Positions 7,173 to 15,823 of a DNA stretch of 64,000 nucleotides are shown piece by piece. The stretch is from J014 sp964486055. Lineage in GTDB: Bacteria; Acidobacteriota; Blastocatellia; Pyrinomonadales; Pyrinomonadaceae. Each line of letters begins with the position of its first letter. Within the stretch, counting starts at the first letter, position 1. A model generated the notes under the pieces. It was given only the letters and a program-made list of their open reading frames with translations, was not told the origin of the DNA and searched no databases. The DNA is taken from the NCBI GenBank assembly GCA_964486055.1, contig CAZALE010000007.1, positions 62,001 through 126,000 on the forward strand, given 5' to 3'. Made by a program: the position numbers and the translations under genes.

Positions 7173-8717
7173 TTATTCCCACTCAATAGTGCTAGGGGGT
7201 TTCGAAGAGATATCATACACCACTCGATTTATACCTCTCACTTCTGAAACTATTCTAGACGAAACCTTTTGCAAGAACTCATGAGGCAGACGCGCCCAAT
7301 CTGCCGTCATACCATCGGTAGAACTAACAGCACGCAACGCTATTGCCTGGTCATAAGTTCTAAAATCTCCCATAACACCGACTGAATGGACCGGAAGTAA
7401 AACAGCAAATGCCTGCCAGACACTATCATAAAGCTCGAATCTTTCGAGCTCCTCGATGAAGATTTTGTCAGCTTTCTGAAGTAATTCAACCTTTTCCGGG
7501 GTAACTTCTCCCAAGATTCTGACGGCCAATCCAGGACCGGGGAAAGGATGTCGCTTGAGAATCTCGCCGGGTATGCCTAGCTCTTTACCTATTCTCCTGA
7601 CTTCATCTTTGAAAAGCTCACGAAGCGGCTCTATCAATTTCAAGTTCATTTTTTCCGGTAATCCGCCGACATTGTGATGAGTCTTAATCGTTACTGACGC
7701 ACCTCTTAAGGACACTGATTCTATGACATCAGGATAAAGCGTTCCTTGTACTAACCACCTAGCATTGCCAACTTTACTAGCCTCAGCTTCGAAAATCTCT
7801 ATAAATTTGTGCCCTATTCTCTTGCGCTTCTCCTCTGGGTCTGTTACACCTTTCAAAACATTGTAAAAAGACTCTGAGGCATCGATTCCTCTGACATTTA
7901 AATTCAATCTCTCGCGATATAGCGCCAGAGTTTTTTCATACTCTCCATGCCTCAACAAACCATTATTGACAAATATGCATATCTGACGATTGCCTATAGC
8001 CGCATGAACTATCGTTGCAGCTACCGTCGAGTCAACTCCACCAGAAAGCGCACAAATAACATTTTCATCCTCTGCGACAATGTTTCTTATTTTTTCTATC
8101 TCTTCCTCTATGAAATGACCTGGCGTCCAATCAGCTTTGCAACCGCAAATGTCAAAAAGAAAATTCTTTAAAATTTCTTTGCCCATGGGTGTGTGAGCCA
8201 CCTCTGGATGAAACTGTACAGCGTATATCTGACGATCAGGATTCTCAATTGCAGTTGTTATTTCGCCGCTCACGGCAGTTCTCTTAAAGCTCTCCGGCAA
8301 TCTATTAACGTGATCTCCATGGCTCATCCAAACTTCTATCTGCCTGGGTAAGTTTGAAAAAAGCTGTGAGGCATTATCGGTTATCTCCACAATGGCGTGA
8401 CCATACTCTCGCCTCGTTGAGGGCGAGACCTCACCTGCCAAATCTTTCGCTATCAATTGCATTCCGTAACAAATACCTAAAATCGGGACTTTGATCTTAG
8501 AATAAAATTCAGATGATACCTTAGGCGCTTGCTCATCGTAAACAGAATTCGGTCCACCGGAGAAAATTACGCCCTTCGGCTTTCGGCTCAAAATCTTTTC
8601 TAAATCATAGTAAAAGGGAACGATCTCGCAATAAACATTCAATTCGCGTATTCTTCGAGCTATTAATTGTGTGTATTGTGAGCCGAAATCAATTATTAGA
8701 ATTAGATCGTACGACAT
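7173..8717 (-). CDS. guaA: GMP synthase (glutamine-hydrolysing)
   Basis: Converts XMP to GMP with ATP and glutamine. The 514-residue chain has both domains. The N-terminal class I glutamine amidotransferase carries the Cys nucleophile at about C83 (GICYGMQL) and the His/Glu pair at about H170 and E172 (QFHPEV). The ATP pyrophosphatase domain has its PP-loop SGGVDS at about 225-230. The C-terminal dimerisation domain ends RVVYDISSKPPSTIEWE, the normal family terminus. The start overlaps the end of folC by 29 bases, which suggests coupled translation in an accD-folC-guaA unit. The gene is convergent with the small membrane protein gene, with zero bases between the two stops. Confidence 0.97.
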   Translation of the reverse strand: MSYDLILIIDFGSQYTQLIARRIRELNVYCEIVPFYYDLEKILSRKPKGVIFSGGPNSVYDEQAPKVSSEFYSKIKVPILGICYGMQLIAKDLAGEVSPSTRREYGHAIVEITDNASQLFSNLPRQIEVWMSHGDHVNRLPESFKRTAVSGEITTAIENPDRQIYAVQFHPEVAHTPMGKEILKNFLFDICGCKADWTPGHFIEEEIEKIRNIVAEDENVICALSGGVDSTVAATIVHAAIGNRQICIFVNNGLLRHGEYEKTLALYRERLNLNVRGIDASESFYNVLKGVTDPEEKRKRIGHKFIEIFEAEASKVGNARWLVQGTLYPDVIESVSLRGASVTIKTHHNVGGLPEKMNLKLIEPLRELFKDEVRRIGKELGIPGEILKRHPFPGPGLAVRILGEVTPEKVELLQKADKIFIEELERFELYDSVWQAFAVLLPVHSVGVMGDFRTYDQAIALRAVSSTDGMTADWARLPHEFLQKVSSRIVSEVRGINRVVYDISSKPPSTIEWE

Positions 8718-9987
8718 AAAGCTTTCGCCTCTTTTGTACTTCCCCTATCAAATAAAGAGAACCAGTCACTAAGACTAAATCATCCGTACCGGCAATTTCT
8801 AAGATCTTACCCAATGCCTCATCCACGCTTTTCATTGCAAAGACCCTATCACTGGTTAAGTGTTTCAGTGCGATGCGATGCAAACATTCGATAGGCATGG
8901 AGCGTTCACTCGCCTCAGTTAAAACTAACTTATTCGCTCTAGGAAATAAAATCTCTGCTATTTCCTCAACATCCTTATCTTTCATAACGCTAAAGAGCAT
9001 TATTATTGGCTTATCCACTGATTCATCAAGAAACTCGCGTAAAGCCTTTGCCCCGGCGATGTTGTGAGATCCATCGAATAAAAATCTTCCATCAAATTCG
9101 AGTCTCCCTTTGTGTTTCACAGATCTGAGGCCATTCACTATGGCCTCTGCAGAGATAACAAAATATTTCTGCAATTGCTCAACTGCTAAAACCGCTGTCT
9201 TTGCGTTTTCCAACTGATGACGACCCAAAAGTCCCAGCTGTACGTTTCTATATTCACTTTTTGTAGTTTTAAACTGAAATCTTCCATCAATCTCTGTAAC
9301 CAATACGTTGCTGGCGAGATGAGGCACGAGGTTATATTGTTTGCATCTACGAAGAATTACATTCATTGCCTCAGGTCTTTGTTGAGAGGATATAACTAAT
9401 GTATCAGGACGAATGATCGCCGCCTTCTCTTCAGCAATTTTTTCAATCGTATCACCTAGGATTCTCTGATGATCAAAATCAATCTGCGTAAATACGACAA
9501 TGTCTGCCTTTGCAGCAGTTACAGCGTCGAAACGTCCGCCCAATCCGGTTTCCAAAACTGCAAGCTCGATTTCTGCATCGGCAAATGCCTTGATTGCAAT
9601 TGCAGTTACTTGCTCAAAAAACGTAGGCAATGCCTCTAGCTCACCTTTTCTCAACAGATCAATGCTCACATCTCTTATGAGGCTAGCATATCCTGCAAAC
9701 TGCTCCTGCGAAATTTCTACACCGTTAATCCTTATCCGCTCTGTTATCGAAACCAGATGCGGAGAGGTGTTCAAACCAGTTTTTATGCCTGCTTGGAGAC
9801 ATATAGATTCTATGAAAGCGCAAGTCGAGCCTTTTCCATTTGTCCCCGCGACTTGCACCTTTATGAACTTCTCTTGTGGATTACCTAAAGCTCGCAGAAG
9901 CGTTGTTATGTTCCCTAAGCCTAGCTTCATTGCTAAGACTTCATTGCCGAGACTGTACAAGTAATTTAACGATTCGGAAAAGTTCAT
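8689..9987 (-). CDS. folC: Bifunctional dihydrofolate / folylpolyglutamate synthase
   Basis: Adds glutamate to dihydropteroate and to folates. The 432-residue length is normal for FolC. It shows the Mur-ligase-type ATP loop in VAGTNGKGSTCAFIE near residue 48, TSPHLVSITERIRING, the LETGLGGRFDAV stretch, and the C-terminal FDGSHNIAGAKAL. It lies 14 bases downstream of accD, a pairing common in bacteria (accD-folC), and overlaps guaA by 29 bases. Together with folE at 1957-2538 this gives two folate-pathway genes in separate operons. No clear Shine-Dalgarno precedes the ATG; translation may depend on coupling to accD. Confidence 0.94.
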   Translation of the reverse strand: MNFSESLNYLYSLGNEVLAMKLGLGNITTLLRALGNPQEKFIKVQVAGTNGKGSTCAFIESICLQAGIKTGLNTSPHLVSITERIRINGVEISQEQFAGYASLIRDVSIDLLRKGELEALPTFFEQVTAIAIKAFADAEIELAVLETGLGGRFDAVTAAKADIVVFTQIDFDHQRILGDTIEKIAEEKAAIIRPDTLVISSQQRPEAMNVILRRCKQYNLVPHLASNVLVTEIDGRFQFKTTKSEYRNVQLGLLGRHQLENAKTAVLAVEQLQKYFVISAEAIVNGLRSVKHKGRLEFDGRFLFDGSHNIAGAKALREFLDESVDKPIIMLFSVMKDKDVEEIAEILFPRANKLVLTEASERSMPIECLHRIALKHLTSDRVFAMKSVDEALGKILEIAGTDDLVLVTGSLYLIGEVQKRRKLYVVRSNSNN

Positions 9988-10001
9988 GTGTGCCGAATAT
10001 C

Positions 10002-10871
10002 TTATTTCTGGAGAAGTGAGTCGTTCATCATGAAATCCAGTAACCTAATAATCGTCTGCCGCATTTGTCGGCGATCAACAACCATGTCAAGCATTCCATG
10101 TTCAAGTAAGAACTCAGACCTTTGAAATCCTTTAGGAAGTTTTTGCCTTATTGTCTGCTCTATCACGCGAGGACCAGCGAAGCCAATCAATGCCTTTGGC
10201 TCAGCGATATTTACGTCTCCTAACATTGCAAAGCTAGCAGTTACTCCACCTGTAGTTGGGTCCGTCATAACAGAAATGTAAGGCAGGCGTTCCTCATGCA
10301 ATCTGGCAAGAGCAGCCGATATTTTTGCCATCTGCATTAAGCTCAATATGCCCTCTTGCATTCGTGCACCGCCAGACGCTGAAAAAATGACCACTGCGCC
10401 ATGATCTTTGATAGCCCTTTCTATCAATCTGGTTATCTTCTCGCCAACAGCCGACCCCATAGAGCCACCGATGAAATTCATATCCATCGCACCAGCGAAT
10501 ACAAGATGACGACCGACAGTGCCTCTCCCCGTTACTATGGCCTCGGGAATCCCTGCCGTTTTTTTTGCTTCTTCAATTCTCTGTTTGTATGACTTTGAAT
10601 CGAAAAATTCGAGAGGATCTGCCGAAGATATTCCTTCATCCAATGGCTCATATTTCTGATTATCAAACAACTTCTCGAGCCTTTCGCGCGCACTTATACG
10701 AAAGTGATACGTGCATTTCGGACAAACATTCTCCGACTCCTCTAATTCACCTTTGTAAAGTGCTAGCTCACATTCAGGGCACTTTACGAATACCCCCTCA
10801 GTTCGAACAGTCCTTCGGTTATCATCTACCGATTCAGTTATCTTAGGCTTTTTTCTAGTGAACCAAGACAT
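10002..10871 (-). CDS. accD: Acetyl-CoA carboxylase carboxyltransferase subunit beta
   Basis: Beta half of the carboxyltransferase that makes malonyl-CoA for fatty acid synthesis; it works as a complex with AccA, not encoded here. The 289-residue protein begins with the four-Cys zinc ribbon (C31, C34, C50, C53) typical of AccD. The crotonase-fold core follows, with VFAGAMDMNFIGGSMGSAVG, FSASGGARMQEGILSLMQMA and TDPTTGGVTASFAMLGDV. AGGAAG a few bases before the ATG is the ribosome binding site. It is the first gene of the accD-folC-guaA operon. Confidence 0.96.
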   Translation of the reverse strand: MSWFTRKKPKITESVDDNRRTVRTEGVFVKCPECELALYKGELEESENVCPKCTYHFRISARERLEKLFDNQKYEPLDEGISSADPLEFFDSKSYKQRIEEAKKTAGIPEAIVTGRGTVGRHLVFAGAMDMNFIGGSMGSAVGEKITRLIERAIKDHGAVVIFSASGGARMQEGILSLMQMAKISAALARLHEERLPYISVMTDPTTGGVTASFAMLGDVNIAEPKALIGFAGPRVIEQTIRQKLPKGFQRSEFLLEHGMLDMVVDRRQMRQTIIRLLDFMMNDSLLQK

Positions 10872-11015
10872 CTCTTCCTAAAACAAAAATTTGGATCAAA
10901 GCTAGAGATTAACACATCTTTAGCGTTTGAAAAAATATACATAACGGCTTCTCTAATTGCACATTGCATGCTAAATTTGTTTTGAAAAACTTATGCAAAA
11001 AAGGGAATAAAGCCT

Positions 11016-12884
11016 ATGAGACTCTCACTAAGCATAATAATCATGCTTACTTTAAGCTGCTTTTCAGTTGCGGCTACGAGAACATGGGATGGAGGCGGAA
11101 CAGATAATAATTGGACTACTGCTGCTAATTGGGTAGGTGATGTAGCGCCTACTGCTGGAGATGACCTTATCTTCCCTGCAAATGCAGCTCAATTTACAAT
11201 GAACAACAATTTCTTTCCTTTAACAACTTTTCGCTCCATAACTTTTGAGGGCGGCACCTACACTTTGGGTGGCAATCCAATCCGATTGTCAGCTGGAATG
11301 ATCATCAATGCTGGGACTCAAACAATAAATACAGCGATAAGTTTAGGCTCAACTCAAACTTTTTCTATCGCTCAGTCTGCCACCGCAACTCTAGCTGTTC
11401 TTTCCATAGGGAGCTTTTCTCTGACAATTGCTGCTGATGGAGGTTTAGGCATCGGGTTAATCTCTGGCTCTGGCTCAATAACGAAAACGGGATTGGGTGC
11501 CTTGCTACTAGCGGCTTCTAGCGGTTTTAACGGCTCAATAAATCAGAATGGAGGCATATTAATCGTAGATGCAAACATTCCTAATAGTTCCGTAACCGTC
11601 AATAGTCCATTGGCAAGCGGTCAACTAGGATTTAGCGGGTTTGGCGGCACTGGCACTGTCGGACCTGTCAACATACAACAAGGGGCCATAAGCGCCGGAT
11701 CTTTAACTTCACCGACAGGCGTTCTAAACACCTCAAACCTCACATTTACTCCGAATGGATTTTACATCTGCAAAATCGCAGGTAACTCTGCGGGACAGTA
11801 TGATCAGTTGAACGTGACCGGAAGTGTGACTCTAAATAATGCTCGATTGATACCACTTCCATTTAACAACTTCCGTCCCGCAATCGGTGACACTTTTTTG
11901 ATCTTAAAAAATGATGGTACAGATCCAATCAATGGCACTTTTTTAAACGCACCAGATGGAGCAGTATTTGGCGGCGCATTAAACACGGCTTTTCGCATCA
12001 GCTACACGGCTGGCGATGGTAATGACATTGCGATTACCCGAATCAACAGGACAATTTCTGACTTTGACGGTGACGGACGCACAGACATCGCTGTTTTCAG
12101 GCCTTCAGACGGCACTTGGTATGCATTGTTATCAAACGGTAATACGCTCTTCATCCGCCAATTCGGAGGAAGATTTGATTTACCTGTCCCTGCTGATTTC
12201 GATGGAGATAATCGCGCGGATATCGCCGTTTTTCGCAAGGCGGACGGATCATGGTATCTGACAAAAAGCTCAGATGGCAGTTTTTCAGCCCTGCAATTCG
12301 GCGGAAACTCTGATTTACCGTCCCCTGCGGATTATGATGGCGACGGTATAGCAGACATTTCCCTGTTCCGACCCACCGATGGAACTTGGTATCAAATGCG
12401 TAGCTTGTCTAATCAATTCTTTGCCAGACAATTTGGGAACGAGCAAGACAAGCCTGTAATGGCAGATTTTGATGGAGACGGCATTTTTGACCTCGCCGTC
12501 TTCAGAAATGATGGGAATTGGTATGCCTTGCGGAGCAGCGACAATAGTCTATACAGCGTCAAATTCGGCTTAAATGGTGATAAACCCGTGCCAGCCGATT
12601 TCGATGGTGACGGTCGTACGGATGTTGCTGTATTTCGTCCCTCTAACAACCCATCTGATCCTGACTTTTACATCTTGCAAAGCTCAGATAACTCACTGAG
12701 AGCTTTATCTTTCGGATCGATAGGCGATATCCCGGTAGTTGCCGATTATGATGGAGACGGAAAAGCAGACATCGGAGTTTTCCGCTCTGGCACTTGGTAT
12801 TTGCTTAGATCGTCTGCTGGCTTTACATCAATTCAGTTCGGCATGCCGGGAGACATTCCTCTGCCTGCAGCAATGAATTATTGA
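11016..12884 (+). CDS. Secreted beta-helix plus FG-GAP/VCBS repeat protein
   Basis: A 622-residue exported protein. A signal peptide (MRLSLSIIIMLTLSCFSVAA) is followed by RTWDGGGTDNNWTTAANWVG, a start seen in autotransporter-like and PEP-CTERM-type surface proteins. Residues up to about 345 are Gly/Ser/Thr/Asn-rich with a beta-helix look (GLGALLLAASSGFNGSINQN). The C-terminal part has six calcium-loop repeats of about 47 residues, each starting D-F/Y-DGDG-x-x-D-I-A-V-F-R and containing W/F-Y and QFG, as in FG-GAP beta-propellers. Function is unknown; surface adhesion or structural binding is plausible. It is a single gene ending in a strong terminator. A second six-repeat protein lies at 43859-44809. 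Confidence 0.8.
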   Translation: MRLSLSIIIMLTLSCFSVAATRTWDGGGTDNNWTTAANWVGDVAPTAGDDLIFPANAAQFTMNNNFFPLTTFRSITFEGGTYTLGGNPIRLSAGMIINAGTQTINTAISLGSTQTFSIAQSATATLAVLSIGSFSLTIAADGGLGIGLISGSGSITKTGLGALLLAASSGFNGSINQNGGILIVDANIPNSSVTVNSPLASGQLGFSGFGGTGTVGPVNIQQGAISAGSLTSPTGVLNTSNLTFTPNGFYICKIAGNSAGQYDQLNVTGSVTLNNARLIPLPFNNFRPAIGDTFLILKNDGTDPINGTFLNAPDGAVFGGALNTAFRISYTAGDGNDIAITRINRTISDFDGDGRTDIAVFRPSDGTWYALLSNGNTLFIRQFGGRFDLPVPADFDGDNRADIAVFRKADGSWYLTKSSDGSFSALQFGGNSDLPSPADYDGDGIADISLFRPTDGTWYQMRSLSNQFFARQFGNEQDKPVMADFDGDGIFDLAVFRNDGNWYALRSSDNSLYSVKFGLNGDKPVPADFDGDGRTDVAVFRPSNNPSDPDFYILQSSDNSLRALSFGSIGDIPVVADYDGDGKADIGVFRSGTWYLLRSSAGFTSIQFGMPGDIPLPAAMNY

Positions 12885-12934
12885 GCTTTTACAAAACTCT
12901 TACAATACAAACCTCAGAAATACGCTATTCTAAT

Positions 12935-12966
12935 AATCAGTGCTCAAAAACAGCACTGATTTTTTT
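12935..12966 (+). terminator. Rho-independent terminator between the FG-GAP gene and the desaturase
   Basis: Inverted repeat AATCAGTGCT (12935-12944), 7-base loop, AGCACTGATT (12952-12961), running into a T tract to 12966. It ends the upstream gene. A GTG at 12940, in frame with the desaturase, lies inside the stem and is therefore an unlikely start. Confidence 0.88.
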
Positions 12967-12981
12967 GAATTGGAGTTACTC

Positions 12982-13845
12982 ATGCACAACATTAGTCGAA
13001 CTGAAATCAACGACCCCGTAGAAGAGTCTCTAAAGCTAAGATGGTCAACTATAATCGCTGTCAGCGTTTTTCATATATTGGCTTTAATCGCGCTTTTTTA
13101 TGCTACATGGCAAAATTTTTTAGTTTCCGTGTTGCTTTGGTGGGTTTCTGGAAGCCTCGGAATTGGGCTTGGATATCATAGACTTCTGACGCATCGCGGC
13201 TTCAAGGTGCCAAAATGGTTTGAGAGATTCTTAGCCGTCTGTGGAACTCTAGCGTTGCAATCAGGTCCCATAAGCTGGGTCGTTACTCACAGATTGCACC
13301 ATGCCTTCACCGAAACTGACAAAGATCCACATACTGCTACCCGAGGATTTTACTGGTGTCACATAGGATGGATATTTCAAGGCACTGCACAAAGCCATAG
13401 TGATGAAACTAAAAAACGTTACGCCCCTGATCTGATGAAGGACAAATTCTATCTATTCCTTGATGATTATTATTGGCTTTCGTCCGTGATTATTGGGTTA
13501 GTCTTATTAGCAGTAGGCGGATGGACTATGGTCTTATGGGGAATTTGCTTGCGCACAGTTGTTGGTTGGCATGCTACATGGTTGGTTAATTCAGCTACTC
13601 ACATGTGGGGCAAGCGACGCTTTGAAACTAACGACTCCTCAACAAATAATGCGCTAATAGCCGCTATCACCTTTGGTGAGGGTTGGCACAACAATCATCA
13701 TGCTTTTCCCAGATCCGCCAGACACGGCCTCGCTCCATGGGAGATCGATATGAATTGGATTCAAATAAAAGCACTAGAAAAGATCGGTTTGGCCTACGAA
13801 GTTTATGCTTATGATTTAAAGAAGAATCTGAAAACAGCCGAGTAG
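12982..13845 (+). CDS. Membrane fatty acid desaturase (acyl-CoA/acyl-lipid delta-9 type)
   Basis: Integral membrane di-iron desaturase of 287 residues. Three histidine boxes are present: HRLLTH at about 66-71, HRLHH at 103-107 and HNNHH at 236-240, the pattern of stearoyl-CoA-type delta-9 desaturases. Hydrophobic segments flank the first box and lie between boxes two and three. It would introduce a double bond into saturated acyl chains and adjust membrane fluidity. The ATG at 12982 is preferred because GGAG sits about 8 bases upstream, while the in-frame GTG at 12940 is buried in the preceding terminator stem. The electron donor is not encoded nearby. Confidence 0.9.
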   Translation: MHNISRTEINDPVEESLKLRWSTIIAVSVFHILALIALFYATWQNFLVSVLLWWVSGSLGIGLGYHRLLTHRGFKVPKWFERFLAVCGTLALQSGPISWVVTHRLHHAFTETDKDPHTATRGFYWCHIGWIFQGTAQSHSDETKKRYAPDLMKDKFYLFLDDYYWLSSVIIGLVLLAVGGWTMVLWGICLRTVVGWHATWLVNSATHMWGKRRFETNDSSTNNALIAAITFGEGWHNNHHAFPRSARHGLAPWEIDMNWIQIKALEKIGLAYEVYAYDLKKNLKTAE

Positions 13846-13915
13846 TTTCTATTAATGACCAGCGACAATTTTCATTAATTTACTGGACCGCTTAACTAAA
13901 AACTTAGATTTCATA

Positions 13916-13959
13916 TTCGCCTTTGCATCAAGTTAAAATTTAAACGATGCAAAGGCGAA
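13916..13959. repeat. 14-bp perfect inverted repeat overlapping the histidine kinase start codon
   Basis: TTCGCCTTTGCATC (13916-13929) and GATGCAAAGGCGAA (13946-13959) are perfect reverse complements, separated by 16 AT-rich bases. The ATG of the histidine kinase (13947-13949) is inside the right arm. There is no T run after it, so it is not a normal terminator. It could be an operator or an RNA hairpin that hides the start codon. Confidence 0.75.
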
Positions 13960-14822
13960 ATGCATTCATTCTCTCTGTAGCCCTAGGAGTTTTCTGTATA
14001 CTCATCGCAGTTATTTTAAATGTCAGCTGGATTTTGATCAGCTGGCACGAGATTGCTCTATTGTTGCTAGGCATCATACTCTCCGCCCTCATAATAACTG
14101 GCTTAGTTCTAAATACTGTGTTTCTCATCAGAGAGATCAGACGCAACGAGTTAAAAGACGCATTTTTAAATGCTGTAACTCACGAGTTAAAAACCCCTGT
14201 GGCATCTATAAAACTCTATCTGGAAACTCTAAAAAATCGGAATATCTCTGAGGAAAAACGCATGGAGTTTTACGACATAATGCTAGCCGATAGCAATCGC
14301 CTGATGGGTACCGTTGAACAGATACTACAGGCAGCACGTCTTCGGGAGCAACGTATTCAGATAGAAAGCTTTAATTTGACTGAGATAATTCATGAGGCCA
14401 TCGAGATTACAAAACGAAGATATAATCTCCCTGACTCGGCTATAAAGTTCAATCCACCAGAACAAATTTTAGTCGCAGGGGGTAAGGAAGAGCTGAAAAC
14501 AGTCTTTTTGAATCTCCTAGACAATGCTGTCAAATATGCTTCGTCTGAACCAAATATTCATGTTCGTATCAAGAATTCCGGCAAAAAAGTAGATGTTTTG
14601 ATAAAGGACAATGGAATCGGTATAGATCCGACAGAACTAAAACAAATATTTAAGCGTTTCTATAGATCAATGAACATTCCAGAGGGCCGAAAAGGCACAG
14701 GGCTTGGATTATTTCTAGTAAAAACCATAGTAGAAAAACATGGTGGACGGGCCTGGGCTGAAAGTCGTGGGAGCGGCAAAGGAAGTACTTTCATAGTTAG
14801 ATTACCTAAGTACGATCAATAA
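13947..14822 (+). CDS. Membrane sensor histidine kinase, orphan
   Basis: A 291-residue two-component kinase. Two membrane helices occupy residues 7-32 and 36-62 with almost no extracytoplasmic loop, so any sensing is within the membrane or through partners. The dimerisation/phosphoacceptor helix has H79 in NAVTHELKTPVASIK. The ATP-binding domain shows the N box NLLDNAVKYA, G1 box DNGIGIDP, F region KRFYRS and G2 box GTGLGLFLVK. No response regulator gene lies nearby. The ATG is inside a 14-bp inverted repeat and lacks a Shine-Dalgarno; no later in-frame Met would keep both membrane helices. The next gene starts 6 bases after the stop. Confidence 0.9.
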   Translation: MQRRNAFILSVALGVFCILIAVILNVSWILISWHEIALLLLGIILSALIITGLVLNTVFLIREIRRNELKDAFLNAVTHELKTPVASIKLYLETLKNRNISEEKRMEFYDIMLADSNRLMGTVEQILQAARLREQRIQIESFNLTEIIHEAIEITKRRYNLPDSAIKFNPPEQILVAGGKEELKTVFLNLLDNAVKYASSEPNIHVRIKNSGKKVDVLIKDNGIGIDPTELKQIFKRFYRSMNIPEGRKGTGLGLFLVKTIVEKHGGRAWAESRGSGKGSTFIVRLPKYDQ

Positions 14823-14828
14823 GTCACT

Positions 14829-15779
14829 ATGTCAATATACGATATAAAACCAATCAATCTAGAAAACATAAAAACCTATGAGCTTGCATCAAGACCAAGC
14901 AAAGTCACAAAAGATGATTTCGCTAAGCAGATATTCTCGAATGACAGTTTAAAAGATTTTTTGAACAAACTACCGAATATTCTAGCTGTAAAATCGCTTC
15001 GTGAGATATCTGTTCAGATAAAGCGAGCCAGAGAGCTTCGCAAACCAATAATTTGGGGCATCGGCGGCCATGTCATTAAAACTGGTCTTGCACCAATTCT
15101 AATCGAGTTGATGAAACAGGGCTTCATCACCGCCGTCGCATCGAACGGCTCAGTAATTGTGCATGATGCAGAGATAGCAATGGTAGGTTTTACTTCGGAA
15201 GATGTTGATTCCGCACTGAGTACAGGTGACTTCGGGGCAGCGAAAGAAACTGGCGAGATCTTAAACGCCGCTGCTAAAATTGGTTTTGAGCAAAATATAG
15301 GTTTAGGCGAAGCAATTGGCAAACTACTCTCCGAGACGAAACCTCAATATGCGGATTTATCGCTCATCTATCAGGCATACAATCAAAAAGTTCCTTTTAC
15401 GGTTCACGTCGCCATAGGTGCTGATATCGGGCATTTTCATGCATCTGCTGATGGTGCTCAACTCGGTCAAACTTCACACACGGATTTCAAACTTTTCTGT
15501 TCTATAGTTCGGCAAATGAACGATGGAGGCGTCTACTTAAATGTTGGCTCCGCCGTCATACTTCCTGAAATTTTTCTTAAGGCAGTCACGGTTGTTAGAA
15601 ACCTTGGCTTTCCACTCAGCAACTTTACCACAGCTAATTTTGATTTCATTCAGCACTATAGACCAAATACAAACGTCGTTAAGCGACCAACAGCAGGCGG
15701 CGTCGGTAGGGGATTCTCAATCACTGGGCATCATGAAATAATGTTACCATTGCTCGCCGCACATCTTATTTGCGACTAG
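14829..15779 (+). CDS. Deoxyhypusine-synthase-like protein, function unknown
   Basis: A 316-residue cytoplasmic protein without signal or membrane segment. The core (KPIIWGIGGHVIKTGLAPIL, then TAVASNGSVIVHDAEIAM and FGAAKETGEILN) and the late LNVGSAVILPEIFLKAVTVV recall the NAD-binding fold of deoxyhypusine synthase and homospermidine synthase-like proteins. The resemblance is partial and from memory of the family. Bacteria lack eIF5A, so true deoxyhypusine synthesis is not expected. HVAIGADIGHFHASADGAQL may be an active-site segment, and the charged VVKRPTAGGVGRGFSITGHH tail is striking. It lies 6 bases after the histidine kinase gene and probably shares its transcript. Other Rossmann-type assignments remain possible. 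Confidence 0.5.
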   Translation: MSIYDIKPINLENIKTYELASRPSKVTKDDFAKQIFSNDSLKDFLNKLPNILAVKSLREISVQIKRARELRKPIIWGIGGHVIKTGLAPILIELMKQGFITAVASNGSVIVHDAEIAMVGFTSEDVDSALSTGDFGAAKETGEILNAAAKIGFEQNIGLGEAIGKLLSETKPQYADLSLIYQAYNQKVPFTVHVAIGADIGHFHASADGAQLGQTSHTDFKLFCSIVRQMNDGGVYLNVGSAVILPEIFLKAVTVVRNLGFPLSNFTTANFDFIQHYRPNTNVVKRPTAGGVGRGFSITGHHEIMLPLLAAHLICD

Positions 15780-15823
15780 AGCGTTGCATCTGTATTAACC
15801 TTTTCTGCTAACATTTACCTTTG

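Noticed and set aside
9500..9964. 154-codon frame antisense to folC
   Set aside because: Entirely antisense to a well-supported enzyme gene; no homologous motif.
11016..12884. Tandem DNA repeat array in the FG-GAP gene
   Set aside because: Repetition is at protein level with diverged codons; no exact nucleotide repeats, so not a CRISPR or satellite.
12940..12981. GTG-initiated extension of the desaturase
   Set aside because: The codon lies inside the stem of a rho-independent terminator and a good GGAG precedes the ATG at 12982.
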